This document shows, in pieces, positions 1 to 5,196 of a stretch of 5,196 nt of DNA. Location of the stretch: assembly GCA_015654965.1 (NCBI GenBank), contig JAATGD010000280.1, forward strand, positions 1 through 5,196, given 5' to 3'. The first letter of the stretch is position 1, and every line of letters begins with the position of its first letter. Below the pieces are notes generated by a model that ran no database searches, had not been told where the DNA came from, and saw only the letters and a list, made by a program, of their open reading frames with translations. The position numbers and the translations under genes are program-made. Source of the stretch: Hyphomicrobiales bacterium. Lineage in GTDB: Bacteria > Pseudomonadota > Alphaproteobacteria > Rhizobiales > Rhizobiaceae.

Positions 1-78
1 ACCAGAAACGGCGGCAATAATGGTTTTGCTACGCGTCAGCTTGAAAGGACGAAACAGCGCATCGGACGTAAACCTCAC
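1..78 (-). CDS. tilS: TilS, tRNA(Ile)-lysidine synthetase, N-terminal fragment (cut by window edge)
   Basis: TilS uses ATP and lysine to convert the wobble cytidine of tRNA(Ile2) CAU to lysidine in the cytoplasm. Only the first 26 codons are present. They read M-R-F-T-S-D-A-L-F-R-P-F-K-L and end in IIAAVSG, which is the beta-strand and start of the PP-loop ATP-pyrophosphatase motif (SGGSDS in the family); the remainder lies outside the window. The GTG start at 78-76 is chosen because a GGGG stretch lies a few bases upstream. An in-frame GTG at 99-97, overlapping the end of cpoB, is an alternative without a clear ribosome site. The gene begins 14 bp after the cpoB stop with no terminator between, so co-transcription with cpoB is likely. 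The cpoB-tilS order is one I know from Rhizobiales. Identification rests on the short motif plus context. Confidence 0.85.
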   Translation of the reverse strand, partial: MRFTSDALFRPFKLTRSKTIIAAVSG

Positions 79-92
79 GAAATGCCCCGCAA

Positions 93-1550
93 TCAGCACT
101 TCACGCGCGAACGCTCATCCGCGACACGTTTGAGGATCGCTGGCGCCGCCTTGGGATATCGCTGCGGAATCTGGGCGAATGTTTCGCAGGCAACGTCATG
201 ATTGTCCATTTTCTCAAGGGTCATGCCAAGCTTGAACATGTTTTCCGGCGCTCGTCTGGAATCGGGATATTCCTTCTGCGTATCGATAAAAACCGTCGCA
301 GCTTCCGGATAACGTCCCTGACCATATAGCGATTCTCCAAGCCAGAAACGAGCTTCCGCCGTCTGCGGATCGGCCGGATATTGCTTCACATGCGCACGAA
401 AGCCTGCTTCCGCCGCCTTGTAGTCGCCCGCCATCAGATGCTGATACGAAGCCTCATAAAGCGTTTTCGGATTATCAGCCATGGGCAGGGACGCGACCGC
501 CGTGCCAGTTTCGGTATTTTGCTGGCCGTTCGGCACGCCGGGCAAGGCACCCTGATCAACCGGACGCGGCGCGACATTCATCGTTTCACCGATTACGTTG
601 CCATTGGTATCGAAACGGATCGATCCAAGCGTCTGTGGCGGTTCCCCTCTTGAAGGACCACCCTGTACAGGCGCATCGGAGCCAATGGCAGCGGAATCGG
701 TGCCTTGATTTTGAGACTGATCTGGCGATGGTGTCGCACCGGCGAGCGCGGTATCCCCGCCCTCGCCTGTGGCCTGCCCCCCCTGATCATGGGAAGGCAC
801 GGCTGCATCGGCACGTTTGCCACTTTCCAGTGCCTCGAAACGCCGCTCATAATCTTCCTGCAATTTCTGCATCTGGTCCTGCATTTCCAGAATCTGGAAA
901 TTCATCGCTTCCGCGCGCATGCCAAGCGTTGCCGCAATATCACCCGCATTGGTCATCTCTTGCGCGCAAAGGTCAGCCCCGGGTGCTGAAGACGCCGCCT
1001 GTCCTGTCCCATTGCGTGCAGAGGGCGAGGAAATGCCATTCTTCTTTTCCAGTTCTTCAAACCGGAATGCATTGTCTTCCTGCGTTTTCTGCAACTGGTC
1101 GATGGTAAAGGTGATCTGCGTGTCCACATCCTCGACCCTGCCGGTCAGGTTGCGCAGCATTTCCTGCATCATGGCCGCACTCTGATAAGCGCCGTTCTGC
1201 CCGGACGCTCCACCACTCTGCATCACATCGTCAAGAACGGCCGTCGAGCCGACATTGACCCTTGAGCGCGCCCCCCCATTACCCTTTTCCAAAGCCTGAA
1301 AACGGGCATCATTCTCGCGCTGGGTTTGCACCAGCCTGTCGCGAAGCTGCAATATCCGCGAATAGGAATGCGCATTCTGCCGGGCCAGATCACACACCTG
1401 CTGCGTATATTGCGACGTGCCTTGATTGCCGGCCTGTGCCAGTTGAACGGTTCCTTCCTGCGAAGAAACAGATGCCGCCAGAACTGGAGCACTTGCCAAA
1501 AGCGGCAGCAGGACCAAAGCCAGCGTCACTTTTCTCATTGGTTGCCTCAT
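93..1550 (-). CDS. cpoB: CpoB/YbgF, Tol-Pal system periplasmic coiled-coil and TPR protein
   Basis: This is the Tol-associated periplasmic protein, which in E. coli coordinates peptidoglycan synthase PBP1B with outer-membrane constriction at division. The 485 residues show a signal peptide (basic start, hydrophobic stretch to about residue 25, V-L-A cleavage site), then three coiled-coil segments near residues 66-92, 146-172 and 220-246 with the recurring pattern DQxQKxQED...RFExLE. A Gln/Gly/Ser/Pro-rich linker follows (about 247-360), then a C-terminal TPR domain (361-485) with three repeats, e.g. GDYKAAEAGF, GRYPEAATVF and NHDVACETF. It is much longer than E. coli CpoB (about 260 residues), mainly because of the extra coiled coils and linker. 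Cysteines are at 53, 195, 454 and 485 (the last residue). The start is uncertain: a second ATG at 1538-1536 (Met5) has GAGG 6 bases upstream and may be the true start, giving 481 residues. The gene lies between pal and tilS. Confidence 0.93.
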   Translation of the reverse strand: MRQPMRKVTLALVLLPLLASAPVLAASVSSQEGTVQLAQAGNQGTSQYTQQVCDLARQNAHSYSRILQLRDRLVQTQRENDARFQALEKGNGGARSRVNVGSTAVLDDVMQSGGASGQNGAYQSAAMMQEMLRNLTGRVEDVDTQITFTIDQLQKTQEDNAFRFEELEKKNGISSPSARNGTGQAASSAPGADLCAQEMTNAGDIAATLGMRAEAMNFQILEMQDQMQKLQEDYERRFEALESGKRADAAVPSHDQGGQATGEGGDTALAGATPSPDQSQNQGTDSAAIGSDAPVQGGPSRGEPPQTLGSIRFDTNGNVIGETMNVAPRPVDQGALPGVPNGQQNTETGTAVASLPMADNPKTLYEASYQHLMAGDYKAAEAGFRAHVKQYPADPQTAEARFWLGESLYGQGRYPEAATVFIDTQKEYPDSRRAPENMFKLGMTLEKMDNHDVACETFAQIPQRYPKAAPAILKRVADERSRVKC

Positions 1551-1592
1551 TCTTCATTCGCCTTTTCTGATATAAAAAGAAGGCGGTTATTT

Positions 1593-1616
1593 TGTGCCGT
1601 GCCTGATTGCGGCACA
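1593..1616 (-). repeat. Short inverted repeat in the cpoB leader
   Basis: The arms TGTGCCG (1593-1599) and CGGCACA (1610-1616) are perfect 7-bp complements around a 10-base loop. The hairpin would lie about 45 bases upstream of the cpoB start on the coding strand. No run of T follows it, so it is not an ordinary terminator. It could be a leader structure, an operator or chance; nothing in the sequence decides this. Confidence 0.35.
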
Positions 1617-1628
1617 CAGATTTCGTTT

Positions 1629-1667
1629 TAGAGCAAATCCATGAAAAGCAAAGGCGCTTTTGCTCTA
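1629..1667. repeat. Intergenic palindrome with TAGAGCAAA/TTTGCTCTA arms
   Basis: Perfect 9-bp inverted arms at 1629-1637 and 1659-1667 enclose 21 bases. A competing inner hairpin, AAAAGC (1644-1649) with GCTTTT (1656-1661), shares bases with the right outer arm, so the two folds exclude each other. The AGAGCA...TGCTCT ends resemble, from memory, short dispersed intergenic palindromes common in Brucella and Ochrobactrum genomes. No T-run follows on either strand. It sits upstream of cpoB and after the pal terminator, so it may also overlap the cpoB promoter, but I see no convincing -35/-10 pair. Confidence 0.5.
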
Positions 1668-1726
1668 TGACACCCGTGACTTCGGCCAAAATTTGTCGAA
1701 ATGCCTCTTCGCTAACCTCAAAACGT

Positions 1727-1751
1727 AAAAAACGGCCCGAAGGCCGTCTTT
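1727..1751 (-). terminator. Intrinsic terminator downstream of pal
   Basis: On the coding (minus) strand the RNA would form ACGGCC-UUCG-GGCCGU, a 6-bp GC-rich stem closed by a C(UUCG)G tetraloop. The stem is extended by a G-U and A-U pairs and is followed directly by a T-run (+ strand A-run 1727-1732). It lies about 100 bases after the pal stop and about 180 bases before the cpoB start. It therefore likely ends the pal transcript and implies that cpoB has its own promoter, or depends on readthrough. On the plus strand the stem is followed by a weaker CTTTCTTGT, so bidirectional action is less likely. Confidence 0.85.
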
Positions 1752-1764
1752 CTTGTCTGACTGT

Positions 1765-1776
1765 TGCGATATCGCA
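1765..1776. repeat. Perfect 12-bp palindrome TGCGATATCGCA
   Basis: TGCGATATCGCA is its own reverse complement and lies in the pal 3' untranslated region, about 75 bases after the stop and just before the terminator hairpin. Palindromes of this size can be protein-binding dyads. There is no promoter next to it and I know of no factor that fits, so it is recorded only as a structural observation. Confidence 0.3.
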
Positions 1777-1849
1777 TGGTTTCTGCCTTCAAATGCCGCT
1801 TTCAAAATAGAAAACTGCAGGCAATAAAATGCGATAAAGCGCCGGATGA

Positions 1850-2350
1850 TCAGCCACCGTTCAGGACGGTAATGGCGCGGCGATTCTGCGACCAGCAGGA
1901 ATCGGCATCGCAGACAGCGATCGGACGCTCATTGCCGTAAGAGATGGTGCGCATGCGGCTGGTCGGAATGCCACGCGATGCGAGGAAGTCGCGGGTCGCG
2001 GCAGCACGGCGCTGGCCGAGTGCAAGGTTATATTCGCGTGTGCCGCGTTCATCCGCATGGCCTTCGATGGTGATCGAATATTGCGGATAGCGCTGCAACC
2101 ATTGCGCCTGCTTCGACAAGGTCTGCTGGGCATCGCCACGGATCATCGACGAGTCGAGATCGAAGAAGATGCGGTCGCCGACATTGACGGTGAAGTCCTG
2201 TGCGGAACCGGGCGTTGCTGCCCCCGCACCGAGACCCAGATCACCGGCATTGTTGGGAAGGTTTTTCTTCGACGCACAACCGGCAACGGCGAGCGACATG
2301 AAAAGGGCAATAGCGATCGGGCTACGTGCAAGCGACTGGATGCGGCGCAT
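1850..2350 (-). CDS. pal: Pal, peptidoglycan-associated outer-membrane lipoprotein (Omp16-like)
   Basis: Pal anchors the outer membrane to peptidoglycan and is the outer-membrane partner of TolB and TolA. The 166 residues begin with a lipoprotein signal peptide ending in the lipobox V-A-G-C (lipidated Cys25). A short Gly/Ala-rich tether follows, then an OmpA-like peptidoglycan-binding domain (about residues 55-162). The domain carries GHADERGTREYN (97-108), and D100 and R115 match by spacing the Asp/Arg pair that holds the diaminopimelate carboxylates in OmpA-family structures. Cys147 and Cys152 (VCDADSCW) could form a periplasmic disulfide. Length and sequence fit Brucella Omp16 as I recall it. 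AAGGAG lies 9 bases before the ATG, fixing the start. The gene has terminators on both sides, so it is probably transcribed alone from its own promoter. Confidence 0.98.
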   Translation of the reverse strand: MRRIQSLARSPIAIALFMSLAVAGCASKKNLPNNAGDLGLGAGAATPGSAQDFTVNVGDRIFFDLDSSMIRGDAQQTLSKQAQWLQRYPQYSITIEGHADERGTREYNLALGQRRAAATRDFLASRGIPTSRMRTISYGNERPIAVCDADSCWSQNRRAITVLNGG

Positions 2351-2359
2351 GGGCCGAGG

Positions 2360-2365
2360 CTCCTT
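2360..2365 (-). promoter_or_regulatory. Ribosome binding site of pal
   Basis: AAGGAG on the minus strand lies 9 bases before the pal ATG. It is the strongest Shine-Dalgarno sequence in the window, which suits an abundant lipoprotein. Confidence 0.8.
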
Positions 2366-2383
2366 AAAATTGAATGTTCCTGC

Positions 2384-2436
2384 TTAACCTCCAATAATCA
2401 TATCGAGGTTAATGCAGCATCAAGAGATATGGTTAA
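2384..2436 (-). promoter_or_regulatory. Cluster of three TTAACC boxes upstream of pal (possible CtrA sites)
   Basis: On the minus strand TTAACCAT occurs at 2436-2429 and TTAACC at 2412-2407. An inverted copy lies at 2384-2389 (TTAACC on the plus strand). TTAACCAT resembles the half-site bound by the cell-cycle regulator CtrA in alphaproteobacteria; the full site is TTAA-N7-TTAA. Here the 11-base spacing is not met: the sequence at the expected second half-site is TCTT. The three boxes lie about 35-85 bases upstream of the pal start, where a regulator could act. The boxes are seen directly; the CtrA link is inferred. Confidence 0.35.
2397..2423 (-). promoter_or_regulatory. Tentative pal promoter
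   Basis: Reading the minus strand, TTGATG (2423-2418) and TATGAT (2402-2397) match a sigma-70 type -35 and -10 at four and five of six positions. The 15-base spacer is shorter than usual. One TTAACC box falls within the spacer. A promoter in this region is expected because a terminator precedes it and pal follows, but the exact hexamers are uncertain. Confidence 0.3.
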
Positions 2437-2551
2437 TAATGGCTTGCCACCATATCAACCAGACAAATTCCGGCGGCAATTCTGGTTTTAGGCCTTGCTG
2501 GTAAAATGCGGCAGAAACACGGCTTTTCTACCTGCTCTATGGCAAAACAGC

Positions 2552-2583
2552 AAAAAAGGCGCAAAGCCCATGCTTCGCGCCTT
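2552..2583 (-). terminator. Intrinsic terminator downstream of tolB
   Basis: On the minus strand AAGGCGC (from 2583) pairs with GCGCCTT (to 2556). The stem is extended inward by a G-U pair and AAGC/GCTT around an ATGG loop, giving about 12 bp. It is followed at once by a run of six T (2557-2552). It starts about 50 bases after the tolB stop. It should end the tol(Q)R-A-B transcript before pal. Confidence 0.88.
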
Positions 2584-2609
2584 CAACTCTTGTAACAAGG
2601 ACTGATTTC

Positions 2610-2644
2610 CCTATTCAAGCATCCTATTCAAGCCCCTATTCAAG
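2610..2644 (-). repeat. Three tandem copies of the tolB end including the stop codon
   Basis: The 9-mer CTATTCAAG (CTTGAATAG on the coding strand, encoding Leu-Glu-stop) occurs at 2611-2619, 2624-2632 and 2636-2644, with steps of 13 and 12 bases. The copy at 2636-2644 is the real end of tolB. The next copy downstream is in the same frame and would give a second TAG; the third is shifted by one base. The pattern looks like a small duplication of the gene's 3' end. Confidence 0.8.
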
Positions 2645-3967
2645 TAAGGGCGACCAGGCTGGATCGGACGCAAAATTCGGGGTCTGGATCTGCCGTTCGT
2701 TACGGCCCGTCAGATCAATGGTGAACAGGCGTGGACCGCCTGCGCCCGCTGCCTTGCGGAAGAACATCAGGACACGACCATTCGGCGCCCATGTAGGGCC
2801 TTCATTATGAAAGCCTGAGGTGAGCAGACGCTCGCCCGTACCATCCGTCTTCATGACGCCAATCGAAAACTGGCCCTGCGACTGCTTGGTGAAAGCGATC
2901 AGATCACCGCGCGGCGACCAGACCGGCGTCGAATAGCTGCCGTCACCCGCCGAGATGCGGCGTGGGCCAGAACCATCCGCCCCCATGACATAAAGCTGCG
3001 GGCGACCGCCACGATCCGACGTGAAGACGATCTGCGAGCCATCGGGCGAATAGGATGCGCCGGTGTCGATAGCCTGACTGTTGGTCAGGCGGGTTGTGGT
3101 GCGATTGCGCAGGTCCATGGTGTAGATATTGGCGCTGCCGTCATCCTGCAACAGGCTCATCACCACCTTCTGCCCATCGGGAGAAAAGCGCGGTGCAATG
3201 GTCATGCCCGGAAAATTGCCGACAAGCTCGCGCTGACCGGTTTCGAGCTGCAACAGATACACCTTCGGAGAACCGCCCTCAAAGGACATATAGGTCACTT
3301 CTTGACGGTTGGGCGAAAAACGCGGCGTCAGTGAAATGCTGCGGCCATCGGAGATGTAACGTACATTGGCGCCATCCTGATCCATGATCGCCAGACGCTT
3401 CACGCGCTTCTGGGCGGGACCGGATTCATCCACGAAAACGATACGCGTATCGAAATAGCCCTTTTCACCCGTCAGGCGCTCATAGATGGCGTCGGCAATG
3501 ATATGGGCGACACGACGCCAGTTGTCGGGCGTGGTGAAAAACTGCTGGCCGATCAGCTGCTGGCCGCCAAACGTATCCCACAGGCGAAACTCCGCCTTGA
3601 GCCTGCCGTCCGGCTGCTTGGTGATGCGGCCCGTAACCAGCGCCTGCGCATTGATGACCTTCCAGTCCTCGAAACGCGGAGCCGCATCGGGATTGGAAAT
3701 TTTTTCGATGAAAGCGCCCTTGTTGATGGGAGCGAAAAGACCAGAGCGTTCAAGGTCGGCGGCAATCACCGAAGTAATATTGGCGCCAAGCTGATCGGCC
3801 GAAAGAAAATCGGTGATCGCAATCGGCAGCGGCTCGACCACGCCCTTGTTGATATTGATCTCCACCACGGCGCGCGCGGGCATGGTGGCGATCAGACTTG
3901 CGGCAAACACGCACGCAACAGCCGAAAGCACCGTTCGGATCTTAGTTTTCATAATGCCGATTTTCAT
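2636..3967 (-). CDS. tolB: TolB, periplasmic beta-propeller of the Tol-Pal system
   Basis: TolB is a soluble periplasmic protein that binds Pal and is coupled to TolA, so cycling Pal between peptidoglycan-bound and TolB-bound states. The 443 residues show a signal peptide (hydrophobic core about 13-28, A-R-A cleavage after residue 33). An N-terminal alpha/beta domain (about 34-170) includes ITDFLSADQLGANIT, and a C-terminal propeller is built from PD40/WD40-like blades. Blade signatures are RFSPN (216-220), RFSPDG (260-265), YSPDG (306-310), WSPRG (350-354), WAPNG (393-397) and a final AWSP (437-440). Length is normal for the family (E. coli about 430). The ATG at 3967 is preferred because GAGG and AGAAG lie upstream; the Met6 codon (3952) has no ribosome site. 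It follows tolA by 80 bp and is followed by a terminator. Confidence 0.98.
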   Translation of the reverse strand: MKIGIMKTKIRTVLSAVACVFAASLIATMPARAVVEININKGVVEPLPIAITDFLSADQLGANITSVIAADLERSGLFAPINKGAFIEKISNPDAAPRFEDWKVINAQALVTGRITKQPDGRLKAEFRLWDTFGGQQLIGQQFFTTPDNWRRVAHIIADAIYERLTGEKGYFDTRIVFVDESGPAQKRVKRLAIMDQDGANVRYISDGRSISLTPRFSPNRQEVTYMSFEGGSPKVYLLQLETGQRELVGNFPGMTIAPRFSPDGQKVVMSLLQDDGSANIYTMDLRNRTTTRLTNSQAIDTGASYSPDGSQIVFTSDRGGRPQLYVMGADGSGPRRISAGDGSYSTPVWSPRGDLIAFTKQSQGQFSIGVMKTDGTGERLLTSGFHNEGPTWAPNGRVLMFFRKAAGAGGPRLFTIDLTGRNERQIQTPNFASDPAWSPLLE

Positions 3968-4047
3968 GTCTTCTTAGACCTCTTTTGTCCTTGCCAATAG
4001 TCGGGGCAGTCTTTTGGACATCCATGGGTTAATGACCGGCAGACCGA

Positions 4048-5118
4048 TCAGAACATCTCGCTCGGGTCGAAATTGACAATCACTTCCGACCATGAATCAT
4101 ATTTATCGACGGGCAGATTATAGGGGGCGCAACGCATCACCGCGCGGCGCGCACTTTCAGCCGCCGCACGACCGACACCATCGGCTCCACCGCCCGATGT
4201 CACCTGTGGCGTGCCTTCGATCGAACCATCCTGCGCCAGCTTCATCTTGACCGTGACAACCAGTCCCGGCGCGTCTGCCGCACCGGCAGGTATATTCCAG
4301 CACTTGGAAATCGCGCCGCGCAACGCATCCATTTCGCTCTGCGAGAGTTTTGAACCACCCGTATTCTTCTTGCCGCCCAAAGATGCCTGATCGGTCGAGC
4401 GCTTGGCACCGCCACCAGATGGTTTCTGCTTGTTGAGAAGGGCTGCCACCTCATCGGCAATCGCATCGTTCTTGGATTGCGATGTCTGCGAAGCGGTCTG
4501 GCTCTTCTTCTGCTCTTCTGTCGGCTTGCGATCCGGTGTCTTTGCCGTCTGCGCCTGCGGTGGCTTGGGCTTTGCCTGCGGTGCGGGAACATTATCCGGC
4601 AGTTTCAGCGCTTGTGCATCGGGTGCCTCGGGCTGCTTTTCAATGGCATCCGCCACCGGATCGGGCTTCACGTCCTGCTTTTCTTCAGGCTTGGTCTGCA
4701 CTTCCGTCGCAGGAACCGGCACCGGCTTTTCCTGCGGTTTTGGCTCAGGCTTAGGATCAGGCTTGGGTTCGGGCTGCTTGACCGGCTCCGGCTGCGCCTT
4801 CGGCTCCTCTACCGCCTCGACAGGCTTGGGCTTGTTTTCAGGCGTCGGCGGTGTCTTGCTATCTATTTCCTGATCGCCAAAATTCTCGGCGTCAGCAACG
4901 CTCTGCGGACGCGTTGTCGGTACAGGTGCCGATTTTTCCTTCATGGTCGCTTTTTTATCGCCCTGCTGAACCTGCGTGATGGATTCAATAGGAACGATAT
5001 CGACGGGAAAAGATTCCGAATCCTGCACGTCGAAAGACTTCGGCGAGGAAAAGGAAAACAGTCCCAGCGCGATGACCACGGTGTGGAGTGCTACAGAAGA
5101 TGTCAGGCCAGCCTTCAT
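4048..5118 (-). CDS. tolA: TolA, inner-membrane energy-transducing protein of the Tol-Pal system
   Basis: TolA spans the periplasm and transmits proton-motive-force energy from TolQ-TolR to TolB and Pal. The 356 residues have one N-terminal membrane segment (about 5-24) containing S8-x3-H12 (SVALH), the Ser/His pattern shared by TolA and TonB and used for contact with TolQ/ExbB-type proteins. Residues about 65-205 form a Pro/Lys/Glu-rich rod (e.g. EPKPDPKPEPKPQEKP), more like TonB than the Ala/Lys helix of E. coli TolA. The C-terminal domain (about 257-356) has ISKCWNIP and RRAVMRCAPYNLP, with C273 and C330 as a probable disulfide, as in E. coli TolA domain III. The start follows the tolR stop by 7 bp. 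Upstream GGAG and AGGA lie 14 or more bases from the ATG, so translation may depend on coupling to tolR. No other in-frame start precedes it before a stop. Confidence 0.96.
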   Translation of the reverse strand: MKAGLTSSVALHTVVIALGLFSFSSPKSFDVQDSESFPVDIVPIESITQVQQGDKKATMKEKSAPVPTTRPQSVADAENFGDQEIDSKTPPTPENKPKPVEAVEEPKAQPEPVKQPEPKPDPKPEPKPQEKPVPVPATEVQTKPEEKQDVKPDPVADAIEKQPEAPDAQALKLPDNVPAPQAKPKPPQAQTAKTPDRKPTEEQKKSQTASQTSQSKNDAIADEVAALLNKQKPSGGGAKRSTDQASLGGKKNTGGSKLSQSEMDALRGAISKCWNIPAGAADAPGLVVTVKMKLAQDGSIEGTPQVTSGGGADGVGRAAAESARRAVMRCAPYNLPVDKYDSWSEVIVNFDPSEMF

Positions 5119-5125
5119 GATGGCG

Positions 5126-5196
5126 TCAGCTATCCTGCTCCTGAAGTGTCACAAGGCCGATATTCTTGAAACCGGCGGCGGAAATGCGGGCCATGA
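5126..5196 (-). CDS. tolR: TolR, C-terminal end (start outside window)
   Basis: TolR is the ExbD-family inner-membrane partner that, with TolQ, harvests the proton-motive force and drives TolA. Only the last 22 whole codons plus a partial one are present, beginning M-A-R-I-S-A-A and ending GFKNIGLVTLQEQDS before a TGA at 5128-5126. The pattern of a small helix followed by G-x-x-x-I-G-L-V-T matches the end of the ExbD/TolR periplasmic domain. Its position 7 bp before tolA is the standard tolQ-tolR-tolA order. Identification depends on this short tail and on context. Confidence 0.87.
   Translation of the reverse strand, partial: MARISAAGFKNIGLVTLQEQDS

Noticed and set aside
635..1108. Plus-strand open frame of 157 codons opposite cpoB
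   Set aside because: It is antisense to a well-supported CpoB reading frame and its low-complexity linker; no family resemblance or ribosome site was seen.
1566..1580. TATATC on the minus strand as a -10 box for cpoB
   Set aside because: No -35-like hexamer lies 16-18 bases upstream, and the leader would be only about a dozen bases long.
1390..1689. Minus-strand open frame of 99 codons spanning the pal-cpoB gap and the start of cpoB
   Set aside because: It lies out of frame with cpoB, crosses the palindrome, and its translation looks random (scattered Cys, Arg and Lys, no domain).
1607..1810. Plus-strand 67-codon frame in the pal-cpoB gap
   Set aside because: It reads straight through the palindrome and the terminator hairpin and lacks a convincing ribosome site.
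2057..2491. Plus-strand open frame of 144 codons antisense to pal and its leader
   Set aside because: It runs through the conserved OmpA-like domain of pal on the other strand and shows no protein-like motif; GC-rich shadows of this size are common.
3974..4021. 15-codon minus-strand frame between tolA and tolB, stop 6 bases before the tolB ATG
   Set aside because: Position suggests a leader peptide, but there is no ribosome site before its ATG, another overlapping start is equally good, and nothing in its sequence hints at attenuation.
4477..5169. Long plus-strand open frame (about 230 codons) opposite tolA, rich in Arg and Leu
   Set aside because: Its odd composition mirrors the Pro/Lys/Glu-rich rod of TolA read backwards. 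It has no recognisable domain and covers a certain gene.
1..5196. A new defence, mobile or biosynthetic system
   Set aside because: All coding capacity is accounted for by Tol-Pal genes and tilS; no recombinase, repeat array, attachment site or unfamiliar gene is present.

Overview
The window carries most of a Tol-Pal cell-envelope locus from an alphaproteobacterium. The closest match I can name is the Brucella/Ochrobactrum group (Brucellaceae). The 166-residue Pal closely matches my memory of the Brucella lipoprotein Omp16, with only scattered substitutions, and the gene order tolR-tolA-tolB-pal-cpoB(ybgF)-tilS is the one I know from Rhizobiales. The genus assignment rests on recalled sequences, not on a search.

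Every gene lies on the minus strand, so transcription runs from high to low coordinates. In that order: the 3' end of tolR (5196-5126, start outside the window), tolA (5118-4048), tolB (3967-2636), pal (2350-1850), cpoB/ybgF (1550-93), and the first 26 codons of tilS (78-1, cut by the window edge). tolR/tolA (7 bp) and cpoB/tilS (14 bp) are tightly packed. tolA and tolB are separated by 80 bp. tolB/pal (285 bp) and pal/cpoB (299 bp) are separated by real intergenic regions, and each of these holds a strong intrinsic terminator on the coding strand. This suggests three units: tol(Q)R-A-B, pal alone, and cpoB-tilS. The leader of pal contains three TTAACC boxes, one in the form TTAACCAT, which resembles the half-site of the alphaproteobacterial cell-cycle regulator CtrA. 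This link is inferred.

The proteins form one machine. TolR (with TolQ, upstream of the window) and TolA sit in the inner membrane and use the proton-motive force. TolB is a periplasmic beta-propeller that binds Pal. Pal is an outer-membrane lipoprotein that grips peptidoglycan. CpoB is a periplasmic coiled-coil/TPR protein that, in E. coli, links Tol to peptidoglycan synthesis during constriction. TilS is an unrelated tRNA(Ile2) lysidine synthetase that shares the end of the locus.

I see no mobile element, CRISPR array, RNA gene or obvious new system; this is conserved housekeeping DNA. The points worth a second look are the transcriptional isolation of pal, the TTAACC cluster, a threefold coiled-coil repeat in an unusually long CpoB, and a small tandem repeat that duplicates the end of tolB including its stop codon.
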